Part shown: positions 52,970 through 60,742 of the stretch, one piece after another
Layout of the letters: the number at the start of each line of letters is the position of its first letter
How positions within the stretch are numbered: position 1 is the stretch's first letter
Source of the DNA: CALDTK01 sp965215115
GTDB taxonomy: Bacteria > Bacteroidota > Bacteroidia > Chitinophagales > Saprospiraceae
Assembly: GCA_965215115.1 (NCBI GenBank)
Contig: OZ244050.1
Location: forward strand, 868,001 to 932,000
DNA length: 64,000 nt
Reading direction: 5' to 3'
Translations under genes and position numbers: made by a program
Notes under the pieces: model-generated
The model's input: the letters and a program-made list of their open reading frames with translations, nothing else
Databases searched by the model: none
What the model was told of the DNA's origin: nothing

Positions 52970-53565
52970 GCGACCTTCGCGGCCGCACCGAAGCAAGAGT
53001 CCAACGTATGAACGCCATTTCCTTCCTGCGGGAGAGCCTGCGCAACCTCAAGACCGTCGGCACGGTGACGCGGTCGTCGCCGGCGCTCTGCAAGGGGGCC
53101 ATCAAGCCGGTCGACTTCGCCGGGGCGAGGCACCTCGTGGAGCTCGGCGCCGGCGACGGGGTCATCACGAAGCACATCCTCGCCGCGATGCACCCGGAGG
53201 CGCGCCTGATGGCCTTCGAGGTGAATCCGAAGTTCTGCGTGCAGCTGCGTGCCCTGAACGACGACCGGCTGGTGGTGGTGGAGGATTCGGCGGAGCACAT
53301 GAGGCGCTACCTGGAGGACAATGCCTTCGCGGAGATTGACGCGGTGGTGAGCGCGATTCCGTTCGTATCACTCCCGAAGACGCTGGCCGACTCGATCGTG
53401 GGCGTATGCCGGGAGGTGTTGCGCGTCGGGGGGCCGTTTTGCCAGGTGCACTACAGCCTGATTCGCAAGAAGGTATACGCGGGGATATTCGGCAACGTAA
53501 AGGTGAGTTTCATCCCGATGAACGTACCGCCGGCGTTCGTGCTGACGAGTCGAAAGCAGGACTAG
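52966..53565 (+). CDS. SAM-dependent methyltransferase, PmtA/phospholipid-type
   Basis: A 199-aa protein whose ATG overlaps the previous stop (ATGA); an alternative ATG is at 53008. FLRESLRNLKTVGTVTRSSPAL resembles the N-terminus of phosphatidylethanolamine methyltransferases and KsgA relatives. Motif I is LVELGAGDGVITKHIL, followed by MAFEVNP and AVVSAIPFVSLP. Likely substrate: a phospholipid or rRNA; not decidable here. Confidence 0.78.
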   Translation: MSDLRGRTEARVQRMNAISFLRESLRNLKTVGTVTRSSPALCKGAIKPVDFAGARHLVELGAGDGVITKHILAAMHPEARLMAFEVNPKFCVQLRALNDDRLVVVEDSAEHMRRYLEDNAFAEIDAVVSAIPFVSLPKTLADSIVGVCREVLRVGGPFCQVHYSLIRKKVYAGIFGNVKVSFIPMNVPPAFVLTSRKQD

Positions 53566-53584
53566 GGGCCGCCGGCCGCGCCAC

Positions 53585-53691
53585 GTGGTTTGGCGTCCTT
53601 TAGGGCGCCCTCACCCGCGAAGCGGGCTCTCCGATTAGGTACCCTCGCTCGCCTCCGGCTCGGGGGGGCGCCCTAAAGGACGCCAAACCAC
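53585..53691. terminator. 26-bp perfect inverted repeat between convergent genes
   Basis: Arms 53585-53610 and 53666-53691 are exactly complementary; the 55-nt loop holds a smaller CCCGC/GCGGG hairpin. It lies between the methyltransferase and the kinase gene. Too large for a simple terminator; it may form a cruciform. Confidence 0.8.
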
Positions 53692-53731
53692 CACGGGGCT
53701 CGTCTTTCGGTGGACTGCGCGCGATGGTTGG

Positions 53732-54586
53732 CTACAGCCAGAGCACCGGCTTCTGGACCTCGTGTGGTTGGTGTGCGTACCCCAGGAAATTCCCGCCGCC
53801 CCCCGCGCCGCAGAGCTTGAGGTAAGCGCGTTCCTCGGCGAGGAGCGTACGCCACCGCTGCTGGACGTGGACCGGGATGAGCCAGCCGAGGTGCTCGAGC
53901 TGGAGCGCGGAGAGTTGTCTGAGGTTTTGCCGAAATGCTGTCTGGTTCAGCACTCCGAGCCGGGTGACATCCGCGATCAGTGCGGCCGTTAAGGCCCGGG
54001 CGGGCCGTAGGTAGTTTTGGCGGAAGCCGTCGTCTTTACAGCTTTCGCCAAAACGTGCGATCGCGGCCCGGCCGGCCTTGGGTTGTCGAGCGTCGAGCAG
54101 GAACCAACCGCGCAGGTCGACCGCGTCATCGAGCGCCTGGGCGCTCCCGTCGGCGAGGACGTGCACGGGGCTTTGCAGGAAGCACACGAGCGGGTCGAGC
54201 CCGGAGCTACGGCCGTGGAAGAAGCCCTCCAGCAGCCCGAGGCGGGCCCGCAGCTCGCTCACGTCGTCGGTGGCGCGGTCGCTGCGGACGTAGCGCTCGT
54301 ACACCATCGCCGTGAGCGCCCCGCTCGAGCCGAGGCCGTAGTCCCGCGGGATGTCGCTGCGGACGGCCAGGCCGGGGGCCTCGCGCGCGAAGGCGTCGGC
54401 GTCGAACCAGTCCGCCAGCCGGCCCTCGGTTTTGGCGAAAGCCGCCCACGCTCCGAAAGGCTCCCCGGCGTCCGCGCTCCCTTCCGGCGCCCACGTCGCC
54501 CCGAACTTCCGCAGCGGCACCGCGAGGGCCTCCCCGCCGTGCAACACGGTGTGCTCGCCGAAGAGCAACAGCTTGGCCGGGGTCAT
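53732..54586 (-). CDS. GHMP kinase, mevalonate-kinase-like
   Basis: A 284-aa protein from the ATG at 54586. Motif 1 KLLLFGEHTVLHGG, the ATP-binding motif DYGLGSSGALTA, and motif 3 KLCGAGGGGNFLG are in the expected order. GEHTVL(H)GG favours mevalonate kinase, the first phosphorylation of the mevalonate pathway. It is divergent from pyrD with a 39-bp gap. Two exact minihairpins (54014, 54429) and two degenerate ones (53924, 54040) lie antisense in it, giving peptides FRQN and AFAKT. Confidence 0.83.
   Translation of the reverse strand: MTPAKLLLFGEHTVLHGGEALAVPLRKFGATWAPEGSADAGEPFGAWAAFAKTEGRLADWFDADAFAREAPGLAVRSDIPRDYGLGSSGALTAMVYERYVRSDRATDDVSELRARLGLLEGFFHGRSSGLDPLVCFLQSPVHVLADGSAQALDDAVDLRGWFLLDARQPKAGRAAIARFGESCKDDGFRQNYLRPARALTAALIADVTRLGVLNQTAFRQNLRQLSALQLEHLGWLIPVHVQQRWRTLLAEERAYLKLCGAGGGGNFLGYAHQPHEVQKPVLWL
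54014..54028 (+). repeat. minihairpin GGC/GGAA/GCC
   Basis: Antisense in the kinase gene; faces an inverted near-copy at 54040-54054. Confidence 0.86.
54429..54443 (+). repeat. minihairpin GGC/GAAA/GCC
   Basis: Antisense in the kinase gene. Confidence 0.88.
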
Positions 54587-54596
54587 GGGCGCCGTA

Positions 54597-54611
54597 GTTT
54601 TGGCGCAAGCT
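54597..54611 (+). repeat. minihairpin GGC/GCAA/GCT
   Basis: In the 39-bp gap between the kinase gene and pyrD; one G-T pair. Confidence 0.68.
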
Positions 54612-54625
54612 AAGCCCCTGCCCAC

Positions 54626-55663
54626 GTGTACCACTTCCTGAAGCCGATCCTGTTCCGCGTCGACCCCGAGCGCGCGCACCACCTGACCATGACGGGCTTC
54701 CGGGCCGACGGGGTATCCTCGGCCCCATCGCGCGCGGCGACGGCCGGGTGGCGCGTCGACGACCCGCGGCTGGCGAGGACGGTATTCGGGCTGCGCTTTA
54801 GCAATCCCGTAGGCCTGGCCGCGGGCTTCGACAAGGATGGGGTTTACTACCCGCTGATGGCCAGGCTCGGCTTCGGGAGTGTAGAATTAGGGACGGTGAC
54901 GCCGCGGCCGCAGGAAGGCAACGCCAAGCCCCGGCTCTTCAGGCTCCCGGTCGACCGGGCGCTCGTCAACCGGATGGGCTTTAACAATGCCGGCGTGGAT
55001 GCGCTGGCGCGGAATCTCGAGCGGCAGGCGCGGCCCGCTAAGCTCATCATCGGCGGCAACATCGGGAAGAACAAGGACACCCCCAACGAGGACGCGACGA
55101 GTGACTACCTCACGTGCCTACGGCGCCTCGGCGACCTGGTCGACTACTTCGCCGTCAACGTGAGTTCGCCGAACACGCCGGGACTGCGCGCCCTGCAGGC
55201 GAGGGAGCCGCTCACCCGTCTCCTGCACGAGCTACAGTCCGCGAATCAGGGCCTGAGCACGCCGCGCCCGATGTTGCTCAAGATCGCCCCCGACCTCGAC
55301 GACGCCGAGCTGACCGACATCGTCGAGCTCGCGGTGGAGACGGGCCTGGCGGGCGTCATCGCCACGAATACGACCACGGCGCGCGCTCCTCTGACGGCTT
55401 CCGCCAAAACCATCGAGGCCATCGGCGCCGGGGGCCTCAGCGGGGCGCCGGTGTTCGCGCGCTCGACGGAGGTTTTGCGGAAGCTGAGAGCACAACTCCC
55501 CGAAGGCATCGAGGTCGTCGGGGTCGGGGGCGTCGTGGACGCCGAGACTGCGATGGCGAAATTCGAGGCCGGCGCAGCGCTCGTACAGCTCTACAGCGGC
55601 ATGGTGTACGCCGGACCGACGCTCCCGTCCGAGATCAACCGGGCGGTATTACGAACTCTCTGA
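54626..55663 (+). CDS. pyrD: dihydroorotate dehydrogenase (quinone), class 2
   Basis: A 345-aa membrane-associated FMN enzyme from a GTG start. N-terminal helices (MYHFLKPILFRVDPERAHH) typical of class 2, then NPVGLAAGFDKDG, GFGSVELGTVTPRPQEGN, NRMGFNNAGVD, VNVSSPNTPGLRALQ (catalytic Ser region) and IEVVGVGGVVD. It oxidises dihydroorotate and passes electrons to menaquinone, consistent with mqnC nearby. Minihairpin at 55396, a 2-bp-stem relative at 55472. Confidence 0.95.
   Translation: MYHFLKPILFRVDPERAHHLTMTGFRADGVSSAPSRAATAGWRVDDPRLARTVFGLRFSNPVGLAAGFDKDGVYYPLMARLGFGSVELGTVTPRPQEGNAKPRLFRLPVDRALVNRMGFNNAGVDALARNLERQARPAKLIIGGNIGKNKDTPNEDATSDYLTCLRRLGDLVDYFAVNVSSPNTPGLRALQAREPLTRLLHELQSANQGLSTPRPMLLKIAPDLDDAELTDIVELAVETGLAGVIATNTTTARAPLTASAKTIEAIGAGGLSGAPVFARSTEVLRKLRAQLPEGIEVVGVGGVVDAETAMAKFEAGAALVQLYSGMVYAGPTLPSEINRAVLRTL
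55396..55410 (-). repeat. minihairpin GGC/GGAA/GCC
   Basis: Antisense in pyrD; peptide SAKT. Confidence 0.87.
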
Positions 55664-55914
55664 ATGTGAGGCCCGTGGCACGTTTGTTGACTTTCTGAAG
55701 GCACAAACACTACCGACCCCGGCGCGTCCCCTCCCGCCGGTTCGGTCACGAACACGACTGCCTCGGCGCGGTCGCGGCAAACACTGTGAAATGAGGGGGG
55801 ATTCTACGCTGATCGTACGCGATTTCAGGTTTTACGTCACGCTAATGTGTGTGGCAATGATGGTGAAGCTGACGTTTGAGGCGTATCCGTGAGGGTGCGG
55901 GGTGCCTACCCCCC

Positions 55915-56775
55915 CTACCCCTTCATCATCTTCAGACTCAGGTCTACGCTCTGGGCCGAGTGCGTCAGGGCGCCGGCGCTGATGTAGTCCACGCCGGCCT
56001 CGGCGATCTCGCGCACGGAGTCGAGGGTGACGCCGCCCGAGGCCTCGGTCTCGAACCGGCCGTCGATGCGCTTGACGGCCGTGCGGAGCTTGCTGATCTC
56101 GAAGTTGTCGAGCATGATGCGGCGCACGCCCCCGACCTCGAGGACGGTGGCGAGCTCCTCGAGGTTGCGGACTTCGACGGTGATGTCGAGCTCGAGCCCT
56201 CGCTCCTCGAGGAAGCGGTGCACCCCGTCGATGGCCTCGCGCATGCCGCCGGCGCCGTCGACGTGGTTGTCCTTGATCATGATCCAGTCGTAGAGCCCGA
56301 CGCGGTAGTTCTCCGCGCCGCCGACCTTGACGGCGTACTTCTCGAGGAAGCGCATCCCGGGCGTCGTCTTGCGGGTGTCGAGGATCCTGGCCTTCGTGCC
56401 CTCGACGGCCTTGGCGAAGTTGCGGCTCAGGTGCGCGATGCCGCTGAGGCGCTGCATGGTGTTGAGGGCCAGTCGCTCGCCGGAGAGGATGGCGCGGATT
56501 GGGCCCTCGACGCGGAAGGCGACCTGGCCGGGGTCGATGTCGGTGCCCTCGTCGATGAGGTGCTCGAAGCGACAACTCGCGTCGAGGTAGTTGAAGATGG
56601 CCTCGGCGACCGGCGCGCCGCAGAGTACGCCGTGGCCCTTGACGAGCAGGCGGGCGCGACCGCGTCTGTCGGCGGGGATCGTGGCCTGGCTCGTGTAGTC
56701 GCCCGGGCCGATGTCCTCGGCGAGGTTGAGGCGGATGTATTCCTGGAGGAGGTGGGTGTCGAGGGTGGGGAGCAT
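55915..56775 (-). CDS. nadC: nicotinate-nucleotide pyrophosphorylase
   Basis: A 286-aa protein from the ATG at 56775. LAEDIGPGDYTSQATIP, ERLALNTMQRLSGIAHL, ARILDTRKTTPGMRFLEKYAV, HRVGLYDWIMIKDNH-like (YRVGLYDWIMIKDNHVD) and GGVTLDSVREIAEAGVDYIS identify quinolinate phosphoribosyltransferase, which makes nicotinate mononucleotide in NAD synthesis. Confidence 0.95.
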   Translation of the reverse strand: MLPTLDTHLLQEYIRLNLAEDIGPGDYTSQATIPADRRGRARLLVKGHGVLCGAPVAEAIFNYLDASCRFEHLIDEGTDIDPGQVAFRVEGPIRAILSGERLALNTMQRLSGIAHLSRNFAKAVEGTKARILDTRKTTPGMRFLEKYAVKVGGAENYRVGLYDWIMIKDNHVDGAGGMREAIDGVHRFLEERGLELDITVEVRNLEELATVLEVGGVRRIMLDNFEISKLRTAVKRIDGRFETEASGGVTLDSVREIAEAGVDYISAGALTHSAQSVDLSLKMMKG

Positions 56776-56919
56776 GGGCGGGGGGGGCGGCGCCGCTGCG
56801 CGGCTTGCGGGAGGTGCCGCTGCGCGGCTCACGGATTTTACCACAGAGGCACTGAGGTTCACAAAGGGCCACAGCGCCGGGGGCGTGGGCAAGGTAGGGC
56901 TGGTTACCTTTCGTCCCGC

Positions 56920-58353
56920 ATGATGGACGGGGTGGAATTTGAGGGAGGGTACGGGTTGAATTGGCCGGGGAAGGCGGCGGCGCGGCGGGTGGCTTTCGAG
57001 CCGGCGGCTTATCGACTTAGCGGAGGAGCAAATGCGTTGGATGAGTGCTCAAAGGGTCACGTCTTCATCGAGGGCGACAACCTCGCGGCCCTTAAGGCGC
57101 TGCGCCCGCACTACGCCGCGCGAGTCAAGATGATCTACATCGACCCGCCGTACAACACCGGCAAGGCGCGCTTCATCTACGGCGATGATTTCGCAGAGTC
57201 GAGGGCCGAGTATGCGAAGCGCGCGGGACAGGTTTTGGCGAAAGCCGACCCCCCGGAAGACGAGCTACGGCTCAGCGTCAACCGCGCGAACAGCGGCCGC
57301 CTGCACAGCAAGTGGCTCTCGGAGATCTACCCGCGCATCTTGCTGGCGCGCGACTTCCTCACCGACGATGGCGTGATCTACGTCTCGATCGACGACCGCG
57401 AGGTGCACAACCTGCGGCACTTGCTCGACGAGGCGTTCGGGGAGGAGAACTTCGAGGGCCACCTCCACTGGCGGCGCCGGCACAACCAGCCCAACGACAA
57501 GACGAAGATGATCGGGCTCGTCGCCGAGCACATCCTGTGTTACGCGCGCGACTCGGAGGCGCTGCGCCGCGCGGGCGTCGGGAAGCTGCCGCTCACGGGC
57601 AAGTTCGGCAATCCCGACGGCGACCCCCGCGGGGAGTGGGCCTCGAAGCCCTGGAAGGTCGGCACGGAGCAGAGCGGGAGCCGGTACACGATCGAGACGC
57701 CTTCCGGCAAAACCTACACCGAGCTCTGGATGGGCGACGAGGGGACGTACCGGGAGCTGCTGGCTGAGGGGCGAATCCTGTTCACGCGAAACGGCGCGGG
57801 TTTGCCCCGCAAGAAGTACTACCGCGCCGAGCGCGAGGCCGAGGGGCAGTGCGCCAACAACTGGTGGGACCACCAGGGCTTCGGGAGCAACCAGGAGGGC
57901 TCGGTGGAGCTCGCGCAACTCTTCGGCGGCACGAAGGGCGTGTTCTCGAACCCGAAGCCGACGCGACTGCTGAAGTCGTTGATCAGGCTGGCGAACGTGG
58001 CGGACGGGGACGTGGTGATGGACTTCTACGCGGGCTCGGGCTCGACGGGGGACGCGGTGATGCAGCTGCACACCGAGGGCATTCGGGCGCGCTTCGTGCT
58101 CGTGCAACTGCCGGAGTTGCTGAGTGGGCGACCGGAATACCTGGCCTCCGCGCAGGCGATCGTCGGGAAGCCCGGCGGCGAGGTCACGATCGCGGACCTG
58201 TGTCGCGAGCGACTGCGGCGCTCGGCGGAGAAGCACGGCCAGACCTTCGCGACGTACACCCTGGAGGCGGTGTCGACGGAGGGCAGCGAGCGTTCGGCTT
58301 TCGCCAAAACGGGTGATCTCTTCGGAAGTGCGACCTTCCGCGACGAGGGGTGA
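56920..58353 (+). CDS. DNA adenine methyltransferase, type III Mod-like (beta class)
   Basis: A 477-aa protein. The catalytic motif IYIDPPYNTGKARFIY (DPPY) precedes the SAM motif MDFYAGSGSTGDAVMQL, the beta-class order of type III Mod and related N6-adenine methyltransferases. The region between (about residues 200-330) is the probable target-recognition domain. A second ATG 3 bp inside is also usable. No Res helicase subunit is adjacent; a PD-(D/E)XK protein starts 28 bp downstream. Three minihairpins (57232, 57699, 58296) show it is not a very recent import. Confidence 0.9.
   Translation: MMDGVEFEGGYGLNWPGKAAARRVAFEPAAYRLSGGANALDECSKGHVFIEGDNLAALKALRPHYAARVKMIYIDPPYNTGKARFIYGDDFAESRAEYAKRAGQVLAKADPPEDELRLSVNRANSGRLHSKWLSEIYPRILLARDFLTDDGVIYVSIDDREVHNLRHLLDEAFGEENFEGHLHWRRRHNQPNDKTKMIGLVAEHILCYARDSEALRRAGVGKLPLTGKFGNPDGDPRGEWASKPWKVGTEQSGSRYTIETPSGKTYTELWMGDEGTYRELLAEGRILFTRNGAGLPRKKYYRAEREAEGQCANNWWDHQGFGSNQEGSVELAQLFGGTKGVFSNPKPTRLLKSLIRLANVADGDVVMDFYAGSGSTGDAVMQLHTEGIRARFVLVQLPELLSGRPEYLASAQAIVGKPGGEVTIADLCRERLRRSAEKHGQTFATYTLEAVSTEGSERSAFAKTGDLFGSATFRDEG
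57232..57246 (+). repeat. minihairpin GGC/GAAA/GCC
   Basis: Sense in the DNA methyltransferase gene. Confidence 0.88.
57699..57713 (-). repeat. minihairpin GCC/GGAA/GGC
   Basis: Antisense in the DNA methyltransferase gene. Confidence 0.87.
58296..58310 (-). repeat. minihairpin GGC/GAAA/GCC
   Basis: Antisense in the DNA methyltransferase gene. Confidence 0.88.
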
Positions 58354-58381
58354 GGGTTTCGCTCCGTGGATACGGAGGGCT

Positions 58382-59284
58382 ATGGAACTTTTTAAGCCGC
58401 GTCGGCGGGTGTGCGCGGGGCAGTCGGTGCGGTATGCGATCAGTGGGTTGGACCCGGTGGCGTGGTTGGTGCCGCCGGCGGAGTCACGGTACGCGTGCTT
58501 CTCGGTGGATGGGTTCGTGACGACGGGCGGGGGGGCGGTGAGTGCACTGTTTCAGCGATTCGAGTACCGGGTTACGGCGGGCGAGGTCGACACGGAGGAG
58601 GTGATGCGAGTTTTGCGGAAACGCTACGGGGCGCAGATCGGGGGCGCGGCCCGCCTGGCGCATCAGTTGGGATGCCCGTGCAGGGTATTCGCGTGGCCCG
58701 AGGACTTCCCGCTCGGCTACGACGCGGACGCCAGGGAGATCCTGTCGATCCAGCCGGAACTGGCGGGAGGGGTTTTGCGGCTCGACCGCTATCGGAAAGT
58801 CGATTTGCGCGCGCTGGCGAGCGGTATTCAGAGGTTGCGGGGCCGGAGTTTCGCGAGCGTCAAGCCGCTACTTTCGGCCGGGTCGAACGTCGAGTGTCAT
58901 CTGGCGAATGCGACGAGCGATCCGTGGCCGGGGGATTTGGACGCCGTGATCGTGGAGCGCGAGACGGGCCTTGTCTGTGCCCTGGTCGAGTTCAAGACCC
59001 ACAACCAAGATACACCGATCGCGGAGGAGGCGCCGGGCAAGTACGGCCGGCAGGACTGGCGGCGCTTCGAAGTGCTGTACGATCTGCAGGACCGGCTGGA
59101 GGCGGCGCAGGGCACGCGGCCGAAGCTGTGGTACGTGGCCTGGGGCACGCTGGATGTAGCCAACCACCGGCGTATCAAGTTAGCGCGGATCGAGGGGAAT
59201 AGAGTGACTGAGGAGTTGCTGTTGGAGCGGCCGGCTTTTGGGGGTTGGAGTGAGGAGCTATCCAATAAACTGGTACCGGTGTAA
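58382..59284 (+). CDS. PD-(D/E)XK nuclease-like protein, candidate restriction partner
   Basis: A 300-aa protein of no family I recognise. Residues about 170-205 (DPWPGDLDAVIVERETG then CALVEFKTH) give the D...(E)xK arrangement of PD-(D/E)XK nucleases: Asp in GDLDAVI, then Glu-Phe-Lys after about 12 residues in a following strand. A later RRFEVLYDLQDRL helix fits such folds. The N-terminal 150 residues could recognise DNA. It starts 28 bp after the methyltransferase in the same direction, so a two-gene restriction-modification system is likely. Confidence 0.68.
   Translation: MELFKPRRRVCAGQSVRYAISGLDPVAWLVPPAESRYACFSVDGFVTTGGGAVSALFQRFEYRVTAGEVDTEEVMRVLRKRYGAQIGGAARLAHQLGCPCRVFAWPEDFPLGYDADAREILSIQPELAGGVLRLDRYRKVDLRALASGIQRLRGRSFASVKPLLSAGSNVECHLANATSDPWPGDLDAVIVERETGLVCALVEFKTHNQDTPIAEEAPGKYGRQDWRRFEVLYDLQDRLEAAQGTRPKLWYVAWGTLDVANHRRIKLARIEGNRVTEELLLERPAFGGWSEELSNKLVPV
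58610..58624 (+). repeat. minihairpin GCG/GAAA/CGC
   Basis: Sense in the nuclease gene; compensated stem. Confidence 0.84.
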
Positions 59285-59310
59285 TTGCGGAAACGTCTAC
59301 CTTGGACCGC

Positions 59311-59970
59311 ATGAGCCTGCTGCCTCGTTATCTCCCCACCTTCGTCCCGGACGACCGCTTCACGATCGAGGCCTACCTCGCGATCGAGGAGGCGACCGGC
59401 AAGCGGTACGAATACCACGACGGCGAGTTGGTGAGCGTCGAGGCGATGGCGGGCGGGTCTTTCGTCCATGCGGTACTCGGGATCAACATCGGTCACGCGC
59501 TGCTAACCGCCTTCGAGAGTGACGAAGAGCGGTATGGATATTGTTCGGCCGCGTCTAGTGATTTGCGCATCGCCATCGAAGGGGGCACGCGTTACCTATA
59601 CGCCGATGCGGCGGTGGTGTGCGGGGCACCGGCCTACGACGAGTTCATCCCGACCGCTGTCGTCAACCCTGTCGCCGTCTTCGAGGTGCTGTCGCCTTCG
59701 AGTGATCAGTATGATCGGGGCCTGAAGTTCGAGTTCTACGGGGCGCTCTCGAGCTTACGGGAGTACGTGCTCGTAGACCAGGAGCGCCGACGCGTCGAAG
59801 TCCGACACCGCACCGACCAGACCTCGCCTTGGCGCTATTCTACCTACGCCGAATCGGACGAAGTAGTCTCGCTACTGTCGCTCGGCATTGAGCTCCCCCT
59901 AAAGCGTGTGTACCGCGGCTGGAAGCCTAGTCCACCAACATCCCCTCGCCTTCGAGGACCTGCTGCTTGA
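59311..59970 (+). CDS. Uma2-family putative endonuclease, altered C-terminus
   Basis: A 219-aa protein from the ATG at 59311. FTIEAYLAIEEATGKRYEYHDGELVSVEAM, LYADAAVVCG and VFEVLSPSSDQYDRGLKFEFYG, REYVLVDQERRRVEV are typical of Uma2 (DUF820), a PD-(D/E)XK fold common in several phyla; biological role unknown. About the last 13 residues (after RGWKPS) come from a short foreign segment copied from the mqnC 3' end, so the natural end was probably near GWKP. A paralogue lies at 60743. Confidence 0.82.
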   Translation: MSLLPRYLPTFVPDDRFTIEAYLAIEEATGKRYEYHDGELVSVEAMAGGSFVHAVLGINIGHALLTAFESDEERYGYCSAASSDLRIAIEGGTRYLYADAAVVCGAPAYDEFIPTAVVNPVAVFEVLSPSSDQYDRGLKFEFYGALSSLREYVLVDQERRRVEVRHRTDQTSPWRYSTYAESDEVVSLLSLGIELPLKRVYRGWKPSPPTSPRLRGPAA

Positions 59971-60012
59971 AGTTTTGCGGCTCGACCGCTATAAAAAGTG
60001 GATTTAGCTGCG
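59926..60012 (+). repeat. chimeric copy: mqnC 3' end joined to nuclease-gene fragment
   Basis: 59926-59980 matches 61390-61445 (the mqnC 3' end) with about 4 mismatches. From the shared GTTTTGCGG onward it instead matches 58772-58812 in the nuclease gene (21 bp exact, then diverging). Two donors meet at one junction. Confidence 0.78.
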
Positions 60013-60224
60013 CTCTCGGTGCCCCCTTGCTCGCCTCTCTCGCTAGGGTCGGAAGCCGAATGGCCGTCGGGGACGGCTCTGCGATACTTCGTTTGTACTA
60101 CTAGAAGCAGTGGTTTCTGCCATACGTAAAGCCAGGGCTACCAAATGTGAATGCGGCCGGGTTGAGGCTAGGTGGTCGACTCACCTTCGCGGTGCAATCA
60201 CACACAAACCCCTCGATTCCCCTC

Positions 60225-60731
60225 ATGATGTCTCCCCGAACCACCCTCCTCGCCGTAGCCCTCGCCGCCGGCACACAGCTCTTCGCCCAGGCCACCGAGG
60301 CGACCACCGACGTGCTATACGCCCAGGTCCGGACGACCAACTCCGCCGATTACTTCCAGCGCGCCATCGCCGACGAGACCATCGCCGGGGCCGTTGCGCC
60401 CGCAGAAACCCCCTCCGCCGATTTTACCTTCGACCCGAGTGCCGCCAGTAGCCTCCCGACCTTCGCCGACATCGAGCGCTACCTCGCCGATCACGTGCGG
60501 GCGCGCGTGAGTCCCGAGGGCAACTTCGAAGACGGCACGGTGCGCGTGGCGGTCTTCGTCGACGCCACCGGTCGGGTCGCGAAGACGGTCATCCTCGAGA
60601 GCCCGGGCGAGGCGCTCTCCGCGGAAGTCATGCGTGTGCTCGCCGAGATGCCGGCGTGGGCGCCGGGCACGTTCCACGGGCGGCCTTCGGCCTCGCGGGT
60701 CGAGGTGGAGGTTCGATTTTCGTTTCGGTAG
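60225..60731 (+). CDS. exported TonB C-terminal-like protein
   Basis: A 168-aa protein. Signal peptide (TTLLAVALAAGTQLFAQA), a short linker, then a TonB-like C-terminal domain (FADIERYLADHVRARVSPEGNFEDGTVRVAVFVDATGRVAKTVILESPGE... VEVEVRFSFR). It has no N-terminal membrane anchor, so is not a standard TonB; it may act as a periplasmic adaptor. ATGs at 60225 and 60228 are both possible. Confidence 0.72.
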   Translation: MMSPRTTLLAVALAAGTQLFAQATEATTDVLYAQVRTTNSADYFQRAIADETIAGAVAPAETPSADFTFDPSAASSLPTFADIERYLADHVRARVSPEGNFEDGTVRVAVFVDATGRVAKTVILESPGEALSAEVMRVLAEMPAWAPGTFHGRPSASRVEVEVRFSFR

Positions 60732-60742
60732 GGAGCATCTCG

